In this document: piece after piece, positions 5,936-6,342 of the stretch
Layout of the letters: each line of letters begins with the position of its first letter
Numbering within the stretch: position 1 is the stretch's first letter
Assembly: GCA_003661125.1 (NCBI GenBank)
Contig: QMVO01000105.1
Location: forward strand, 1 to 6,342
Source of the DNA: Methanosarcinales archaeon
Lineage (GTDB): Archaea > Halobacteriota > Syntropharchaeia > Alkanophagales > Methanospirareceae
DNA length: 6,342 nt
Direction: 5' to 3'
The notes under the pieces: generated by a model
Database searches by the model: none
Seen by the model: the letters and a program-made list of their open reading frames with translations, nothing else
Told to the model about the DNA's origin: nothing
Translations under genes and position numbers: made by a program

Positions 5936-6342
5936 ATGGTAAGAAAAAACGGCAATTTCTATTCACAGCTTTATTTGGCGGAAACTCTGAAAGGAGAAGT
6001 GGATGCATGGGTGAAAGAAGGCTATCCCGGCGTAACTCAAACAACTTACGAACTCCTTCATTACTGGTTTGACCGGGAAGAAAAGGAAGAGGGATTCTAC
6101 GATTGCCAGCGAAGGGCGATTGAAACCGTTATTTATTGCCATGAGATATTGCAAATAAAGAATTTAGGTGAACTTTTTCAAAAAGTGGTTCCTGATTTGC
6201 TTTACAGTAGCAAACCCGTTTATGATGAAGTGACAAGCATCCCGTTCCCAAAATACTGCTTTAAAATGGCAACTGGCACAGGAAAAACATGGGTTCTTAT
6301 CGCTCTCTTAATCTGGCAGTATTTCAATGCGCTAAATAAAGA
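5936..6342 (+). CDS. res: Type III restriction enzyme Res subunit, N-terminal part (cut by window end)
   Basis: The first 135 residues of a protein that continues beyond the window. Seen: FYSQLYLAETLKGEVDAW at the start, GYPGVTQTTYELLHYWFDREEKE at about 29-51, a Q-motif-like FYDCQRRAIETVIY at 54-67, and Walker A/motif I FKMATGTGKTWVL at 109-121. This block order is that of Res proteins partnered with DPPF-type Mod enzymes: a superfamily 2 helicase that translocates from the recognition site using ATP, with a nuclease domain expected near the unseen C-terminus. It works with the mod gene product encoded 3.4 kb upstream, separated from it by four genes. It has no stop before the window ends, so integrity beyond residue 135 cannot be judged. 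It could have its own weak promoter in the 59-bp gap, but I see no clear one. Confidence 0.88.
   Translation, partial: MVRKNGNFYSQLYLAETLKGEVDAWVKEGYPGVTQTTYELLHYWFDREEKEEGFYDCQRRAIETVIYCHEILQIKNLGELFQKVVPDLLYSSKPVYDEVTSIPFPKYCFKMATGTGKTWVLIALLIWQYFNALNK

Overview
The window reads as a compact anti-phage or genome-defence locus with every recognisable gene on the + strand. It is AT-rich, with A/T-ending codons, frequent AGA/AGG arginine codons and Lys/Glu/Ile-rich proteins. Shine-Dalgarno sites of the AAGGAGG or AAGGTGA kind precede several starts. This fits many archaea and AT-rich or thermophilic bacteria. I lean weakly towards an archaeon, but the sequence alone does not settle it.

Layout. 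Positions 1-636 hold the 3' part of a broken gene whose start lies outside the window. Its reading frame is interrupted at three places, and each place is an exact short tandem duplication (7, 4 and 7 bp; each one more than a multiple of 3). Removing one copy of each gives one uninterrupted 205-codon reading frame that ends at the TAA at 634-636. Its C-terminal half carries a PD-(D/E)XK nuclease-like motif pair (GDFDG ... IEAK). After a 33-bp gap with a 12-bp perfect palindrome containing TATAAT comes a tightly packed operon: a type III-like DNA methyltransferase (mod, 670-2541); an ABC/SMC-type AAA ATPase of the DUF3696/COG4938-like kind (2538-3821); a small PIN-like protein without the usual catalytic acids (3824-4261); a second AAA ATPase of the AAA_21/COG4637-like kind (4276-5340); a DUF4276/Toprim-like protein (5337-5876); and, after 59 bp, the start of the type III restriction helicase (res, from 5936, cut by the window end just after its Walker A motif).

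How the genes may work together. Mod and Res are the two halves of one restriction-modification system, yet four genes lie between them with 4-bp overlaps or gaps of 2-14 bp. The inserted genes look like two ATPase-plus-small-partner modules: ATPase 1 with the PIN-like protein, and ATPase 2 with the Toprim-like protein. The second pair resembles an OLD nuclease or PARIS-type defence module split into two chains. The composite may be one nested or co-regulated defence system; its co-function is inference. The methyltransferase gene is also a mosaic in codon use: its central, presumed target-recognition part is much more A/T-ending than its flanks.
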